Positions 7,158 to 10,317 of a stretch of DNA of 10,317 nucleotides are shown here, in pieces. The notes beneath the pieces were generated by a model, which had not been told where the DNA came from, ran no database searches, and was given only the letters and a program-made list of their open reading frames with translations. This DNA comes from Pseudomonadota bacterium (lineage in GTDB: Bacteria; Pseudomonadota; Gammaproteobacteria; Burkholderiales; SHXO01), in the NCBI GenBank assembly GCA_023430065.1, contig JAEZCG010000139.1, forward strand, positions 1-10,317, given 5' to 3'. The translations under genes were made by a program, and so were the position numbers. Numbering within the stretch: position 1 is the stretch's first letter; every line of letters begins with the position of its first letter.

Positions 7158-8378
7158 CTAAGAGGCTCGCTGGTGCCGGGGGCGGCGCTGGCAACTTCTC
7201 TGCTGGCAAACCGGGCGTCTCGTCCAGCTGGAGGCCGCTCGAACGCAATCCCGGCGTGCTGCTCGTGCGGGTATGGGGCTACCCGGGGCTATTCGTCCGT
7301 TTCGGGGGGTTGCGTCGCCCCCATCGCGATGCTGCCGTCGCAGCGCGAGTGCGATTCCGAAAGCAGCTAGACCGACCAACGCCAGACCGCCGGGCTCGGG
7401 AACAGGCTTCGGCGTGCCGACCACCACCTTTGGATCCTTGAATCGGGGGTCACTCTTGAGGATGAGGTCAAAAAGATCTTCGCTCGTGACGGCTACTTCC
7501 CAGATCGGCGGGTCATAAGCGACCGTCAAGATGGACTCCCAGAAGAGCAGCCCGGGATCGATCTCTATCGTGGATAGGGAGACACCCCAAGCCACGAACA
7601 CATCGCTGTCGGTTGCCGCGTCGTAGCTCAGCAGATCCAGCCCACCATACTCTCCGAACTGCACAACGTCCGGCAGCGGACCGAAGCCGTCCGTCGCAAT
7701 CACGATCGGATCGAGATAGGTCACGCCGGCAGAGGGGGTGAAAAAGCTCGTCGTCAGGGAGAACGCAGCATAGCCCGGCGTGCCGCTGTGCGGAAGACCG
7801 AAGCGGAACGCGAAGTAGCTGTATACCGGGCCGGAGATGGGATAGTCCGATGTGTTCATCGCCAACGACTCGGAATGTGCATCAATCACCGCAACGCCAC
7901 CCGCCTTGTCCGTAGTGGACAGGTTGACCGGAGAGTAGCTCGTGCTCACCTGAGCATCGGAAACGAGCGTGGTAATTCCGACGCTCGCCGCATCGAATAC
8001 GCTACCGGTTCCGATTGTCGCTGGCTGAGCGGTAGAAAGCATGCCCGGCACGGACGGTCCCAACACGGAAAGATCCACGTCGGTTTGCACCGCTACTACG
8101 CTCATCGCCGGCCCGATATTCGGATGTCCGCTGCCGGCCGATACGAGGTTGCCGAGCGGAATGGTCGAATCGACGTTGTCGAAGATTGGTGTCCCGGCAA
8201 CACCTGCTCCGGGCACGGCTTCGTAGTATTGAACCGAACCGATGATGCACCCTGCCGGACAACTCGGATGCGTCGGGACCGGAACGAAGCCGGCGAATGC
8301 TTCGCGCGGGACGACTGTCGCGCTCCAGACGGCTGTCGTCCAGACGAGCGCGAGGCGAATCGCATACAGGATCTTCAT
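7158..8378 (-). CDS. Secreted PEP-CTERM sorting-domain protein of unknown function, with anomalous C-terminal tail
   Basis: This is an exported protein expected to be processed by an exosortase encoded elsewhere. The frame opens at 8432, but the ATG at 8378 is chosen because GGAGGG lies five bases before it and the following sequence, MKILYAIRLALVW to about residue 30 (AFAG), is a signal peptide. The body (about 30-320) is Ser/Thr/Val/Gly-rich, has a CPAGC motif at 40-44, and matches no domain I recognise. The sorting signal is VPEPG at 326-330, then a hydrophobic helix GLALVGLAAFGIALAL and basic RRQHR (347-351). Such proteins normally end there. This frame instead continues to residue 406 with an Arg-rich tail that looks out of frame. 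Removing one base from the six-G run at 7304-7309 would give ATPETDE and a stop at 7289-7291, making 362 residues. A few 60-base lines I counted here were 57-65% GC, against 65-67% in the pump gene. Confidence 0.85.
   Translation of the reverse strand: MKILYAIRLALVWTTAVWSATVVPREAFAGFVPVPTHPSCPAGCIIGSVQYYEAVPGAGVAGTPIFDNVDSTIPLGNLVSAGSGHPNIGPAMSVVAVQTDVDLSVLGPSVPGMLSTAQPATIGTGSVFDAASVGITTLVSDAQVSTSYSPVNLSTTDKAGGVAVIDAHSESLAMNTSDYPISGPVYSYFAFRFGLPHSGTPGYAAFSLTTSFFTPSAGVTYLDPIVIATDGFGPLPDVVQFGEYGGLDLLSYDAATDSDVFVAWGVSLSTIEIDPGLLFWESILTVAYDPPIWEVAVTSEDLFDLILKSDPRFKDPKVVVGTPKPVPEPGGLALVGLAAFGIALALRRQHRDGGDATPRNGRIAPGSPIPARAARRDCVRAASSWTRRPVCQQRSCQRRPRHQRAS
7289..7309 (-). other. Candidate frameshift site at a six-base homopolymer in the PEP-CTERM gene
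   Basis: On the minus strand the codons read GCA ACC CCC CGA AAC GGA CGA ATA. With one C fewer they read GCA ACC CCC GAA ACG GAC GAA TAG, which stops 16 residues after the hydrophobic helix. The present frame runs on to 7158 with an Arg/Cys-rich tail. Sequencing error, a true mutation, or phase-variable slippage are all possible. Confidence 0.5.
7313..7403 (-). other. PEP-CTERM sorting signal
   Basis: The three-part signal is complete: the VPEPG motif (7389-7403), an uninterrupted hydrophobic stretch of about 16 residues, and the basic cluster RRQHR. In known systems an exosortase (EpsH/XrtA type) recognises this signal near the Pro-Glu-Pro and attaches or releases the protein at the cell surface, often together with exopolysaccharide biosynthesis. 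No exosortase is in this window. Confidence 0.9.
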
Positions 8379-8383
8379 CTCGT

Positions 8384-8389
8384 CCCTCC
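8384..8389 (-). promoter_or_regulatory. Ribosome-binding site deciding the PEP-CTERM start
   Basis: The minus strand reads GGAGGGACGAG then ATG, a strong Shine-Dalgarno sequence five bases before the ATG at 8378. The upstream in-frame ATG at 8432 would place a charged stretch (NRRRDE) in front of the signal peptide, so it is not the start. Confidence 0.8.
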
Positions 8390-8445
8390 GCCTGTTGGGC
8401 GCTGTTCCGGCTATGGCCGTTCGTCCTTGCACGAACCGCTCAAAA

Positions 8446-8487
8446 ATACTACGCGGATCGGCTCGACGCCTATTTGATGTAGATCAT
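8446..8487 (-). promoter_or_regulatory. Putative FNR/Anr-type class II promoter of the PEP-CTERM gene
   Basis: On the plus strand, 8474-8487 reads TTGAT-GTAG-ATCAT, nine of ten matches to the FNR-family consensus TTGAT-N4-ATCAA. Its centre (8480.5) is 32 bases upstream of the centre of a minus-strand TAGTAT hexamer at 8446-8451, which keeps the conserved T-A and final A-T of a -10 box. That spacing puts the activator site at about -41.5, the class II position, with transcription starting near 8439 and a leader of about 60 bases. No regulator gene is in the window, so the identity of the activator is an inference. Confidence 0.5.
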
Positions 8488-8515
8488 CCCGGGATTACAG
8501 CCCACGCGCCCACCA

Positions 8516-9175
8516 TCAGGAAGACTTGGACTGATCCTCCAAGGCGTCGTCCGGCAGATGCCACACCTGAGTCATCCAGTTGAACTGGATGGCGAGCATG
8601 CGCAGCAGGAACACGGTGGCGATGGACGCATAGGCCGCCAGCTGCATGGTGAGATCGGTCAGTCGCGTCAGCGCCAGGAACATCAGACAGCCGGCCAGCG
8701 CCGCGAGGGCGTACAACTGTCCGGGCTTGAGGATCAGCGGCTCCTCGCGCACGACGACATCGCGCAGGATGCCGCCGCCGACCGCGTTGATCACGCCGAC
8801 CAGCACGGCCGCCATCGGCGAGAGTCCGGCGGCCAGGGACTTCTGCATGCCGACCACGGCATAGGCGCCCAGTCCGAGGGCATCCACCGCGGCGATCACC
8901 CGCTCGAAACGGCGGGCCAGGCGATAGCTGAGCCCGCCCAGCAGCGCCGCGCCCAGCACCGCGTAGAGGTAGCGCTCGTCGCGCAGCACCGCCGGGACTT
9001 CCTGCAGGAACACGCCGTCGCGGATGAGGGCGCCGCCCACGCCGGTGACCAGCGCCAGCATGAACACGCCGACGAAGTCGTGATGACGCCGGATCGCCAC
9101 CCAGGCGCCGGTCAGCGCGAGCAAGAAGATCGCGGAGAGATCGAACTGGATGGGGAGCTGGAATTGCGTGGGCAT
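8516..9175 (-). CDS. TRIC/UPF0126 family integral membrane protein (YadS/YicG-like)
   Basis: This polytopic inner-membrane protein of 219 residues is in a family related to trimeric intracellular cation channels; bacterial members are structurally established as TRIC-type channels, while physiological roles remain uncertain. About seven membrane segments are visible. The diagnostic internal repeat is present twice: GVGGALIRD at 45-53 and AVGGGILRD at 131-139, followed by the typical VVREEPLILK. The longer frame to 9367 is rejected because it would overlap the divergent gene and adds an Arg-rich extension; the ATG at 9175 gives the family's usual length. No good Shine-Dalgarno sequence lies close to this ATG; the nearest purine run is about 28 bases upstream. 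The neighbours are not obviously related. Confidence 0.9.
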   Translation of the reverse strand: MPTQFQLPIQFDLSAIFLLALTGAWVAIRRHHDFVGVFMLALVTGVGGALIRDGVFLQEVPAVLRDERYLYAVLGAALLGGLSYRLARRFERVIAAVDALGLGAYAVVGMQKSLAAGLSPMAAVLVGVINAVGGGILRDVVVREEPLILKPGQLYALAALAGCLMFLALTRLTDLTMQLAAYASIATVFLLRMLAIQFNWMTQVWHLPDDALEDQSKSS

Positions 9176-9232
9176 CGTTGCGTGGCCGCGAAAAATCGCG
9201 ATTCTCCCCCAATCGCAGGACGGCCGATGCCC
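9170..9232 (-). promoter_or_regulatory. Leader inverted repeat that pairs over the TRIC-family start codon
   Basis: GGGCATCG at 9170-9177 and CGATGCCC at 9225-9232 are perfect 8-bp complements, and the first arm contains the start codon (9173-9175). A further four pairs (9185-9188 with 9221-9224) can extend the helix after a bulge of about seven bases. In the minus-strand transcript the AUG would be buried in a GC-rich stem, provided transcription starts upstream of 9232. The 10-bp palindrome AATCGCGATT (9194-9203) lies in the loop. Confidence 0.35.
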
Positions 9233-9268
9233 TCGAGCGTGGCGACGTGCATCGCCGGATCGGTCGGC

Positions 9269-9297
9269 TAGAATGTCGTGAACACAAGCGGGAGGAG
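9269..9297 (+). promoter_or_regulatory. Probable -10 element and ribosome-binding site of the aldo/keto reductase gene
   Basis: TAGAAT at 9269-9274 matches five of six bases of the sigma-70 -10 consensus. A start near 9281 would give a leader of about 20 bases. I find no good -35 box at 17 bases. GGGAGGAG at 9290-9297, just before ACC-ATG, is a strong Shine-Dalgarno sequence and fixes the start at 9301 over the frame opening at 9178. Confidence 0.55.
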
Positions 9298-9300
9298 ACC

Positions 9301-10293
9301 ATGGAGCACGTCCGATTCGGCCGCACCGGCCTGCAGGTGTCACGCCTGTGCCTGGGCACCATGACATTCGGCCTTCAGTGCGACGAGACCACCTCGTTCG
9401 CGATCCTCGATGCCGCCGCGGAGGCCGGCATTACCTTCATCGATACCGCAGATGTCTATCCCCTCGGCGGTACGCTCGCGGACGTCGGCCGCACCGAGGA
9501 GGTGGTCGGCAAGTGGTTGCGCGGCAAGCGCGATGCGTTCGTCCTCGGAACCAAGTGCAGCGGAAAGATGGGTGCCGCCGCATGGCAGCAGGGCACCTCG
9601 CGCAAGCACGTGATGAACGCCATCGACGCGTCGCTCAAGCGACTGGGGACTGATTACGTCGATCTGTATCAGGTGCACCACCATGATCCGAACACGCCCA
9701 CTGACGAGACGCTCGAGGCGTTCGACGCGGTCGTGCGCAGCGGCAAGGCACGCTACGTCGGTTGCTCCAATTATCAGGCGTGGCGGCTGGCTCGCGCGTT
9801 GGGGCGCAGCGAAGCACTGGGTCTCGCGAAGTTCGTCTCGGTGCAGCCGCGCTATAACCTGCTGTTCAGGCAGATCGAGCGCGAACTGCTGCCGTTGTGC
9901 GAGGAGGACGGCATCGCGGTCATTCCGTACAACCCGCTCGCGGCGGGGTTGCTCACCGGCAAGCATCGCCTGGACAGCAAGCCGCCGGAGAACTCGCGCT
10001 TCACGCTCGGAACGGCCGCGAAGATGTACACCGAGCGCTACTGGCACGAACGGGAGTTCGTCGCCATCGACGCCTTCGTGCAGGTGGCGGCCGAGGCCGG
10101 CATGGAACCCACCACGCTGGCGGTGGCGTGGGTGCTGGCCAACCCCGTCGTCACCGCGCCGATCATCGGCGCCAGCCGTCCGCAGCAGTTGGCGGCGAAC
10201 GTCGCGGCGGTGGACGTGAAGCTCGATCCGGCCCTGAAGGCGAAACTCGATGCACTGACGCACGAATTTCGCATGGGGGATGCGCCGCGCTGA
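9301..10293 (+). CDS. Aldo/keto reductase (NADP-dependent oxidoreductase)
   Basis: This is a cytoplasmic TIM-barrel oxidoreductase that reduces aldehydes or ketones with NAD(P)H; the substrate cannot be predicted. It has 330 residues, normal for the family. The N-terminal signature is RFGRTGLQVSRLCLGTMTFG. The catalytic tetrad is complete: Asp48 and Tyr53 in FIDTADVYP, Lys85 in VLGTKCSGK, and His126 in DLYQVHHHDP. GKARYVGCSN (149-156), IPYNPLAAGLLTGKH (208-222) and the cofactor phosphate-binding segment IIGASRPQQLAANVAAVD (288-305) are also present. The gene has its own promoter region and diverges from the TRIC-family gene. The stop TGA is at 10291-10293, 24 bases before the window ends. Nothing is anomalous. 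Confidence 0.96.
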   Translation: MEHVRFGRTGLQVSRLCLGTMTFGLQCDETTSFAILDAAAEAGITFIDTADVYPLGGTLADVGRTEEVVGKWLRGKRDAFVLGTKCSGKMGAAAWQQGTSRKHVMNAIDASLKRLGTDYVDLYQVHHHDPNTPTDETLEAFDAVVRSGKARYVGCSNYQAWRLARALGRSEALGLAKFVSVQPRYNLLFRQIERELLPLCEEDGIAVIPYNPLAAGLLTGKHRLDSKPPENSRFTLGTAAKMYTERYWHEREFVAIDAFVQVAAEAGMEPTTLAVAWVLANPVVTAPIIGASRPQQLAANVAAVDVKLDPALKAKLDALTHEFRMGDAPR

Positions 10294-10317
10294 GGTGCGG
10301 TGGCCCCCGTCGTCCCC

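Noticed and set aside
7077..7441. Short plus-strand frames across the 3' end of the PEP-CTERM gene and the adjoining noncoding region
   Set aside because: They are Arg- and Pro-rich, lack ribosome-binding sites, and mostly lie antisense to the sorting signal.
8486..8495. 10-bp palindrome ATCCCGGGAT next to the FNR-type box
   Set aside because: Short palindromes of this length are expected in GC-rich DNA, and it has no T-tract or partner site.
9178..9300. Upstream start for the aldo/keto reductase
   Set aside because: The strong Shine-Dalgarno sequence before 9301 and the family's usual N-terminus (RFGRTGLxVSRLCLG) both point to the ATG at 9301.
9176..9367. N-terminal extension of the TRIC-family protein to an upstream ATG at 9367
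   Set aside because: It would overlap the divergent aldo/keto reductase gene, adds an Arg-rich non-homologous stretch, and exceeds the family's usual length.

Overview
The window looks like chromosomal DNA from a GC-rich Gram-negative bacterium, most likely a beta- or gammaproteobacterium. The evidence is a tripartite RND efflux system with two lipoprotein components, a secreted protein with a PEP-CTERM sorting signal (typical of exosortase-bearing proteobacteria), and strongly GC-rich codon use. I see no insertion sequence, integrase, CRISPR array, tRNA or rRNA. Most of the window is ordinary housekeeping or accessory content, with a few local oddities.

Layout. Bases 1-726 (+) hold the 3' part of a gene for an exported-looking protein with two tandem copies of an uncharacterised ~65-residue unit ending in GxW or GPW. 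It converges, with an 18-base gap, on a minus-strand efflux operon at 745-6911. Read in its own direction the operon is: periplasmic adaptor lipoprotein (5733-6911), inner-membrane RND/HAE1 pump (2556-5717) and outer-membrane factor lipoprotein (745-2559). The pump and outer-membrane genes overlap by ATGA. The outer-membrane protein is about 150 residues longer than its family because an extra C-terminal domain is fused after the usual end of the fold. Upstream of the operon (6912-7157) is a noncoding stretch with a leader hairpin and an 18-bp perfect palindrome.

Next, also on the minus strand, is a secreted PEP-CTERM protein (8378 down to 7158). Its frame runs about 46 residues past the normal end, and removing one base from a six-base run would restore a conventional terminus. 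Its upstream region holds an FNR-type box placed exactly where a class II activator site should be relative to a TAGTAT -10 element. Then come a minus-strand TRIC/UPF0126 membrane protein (8516-9175) and a divergent plus-strand aldo/keto reductase (9301-10293), which share a 125-bp intergenic region.

How the genes relate. The three efflux genes form one trans-envelope machine that exports small hydrophobic or amphiphilic compounds using the proton gradient. No regulator for it lies in the window. The other genes look functionally independent. No exosortase is present here, so the PEP-CTERM protein would depend on one encoded elsewhere.
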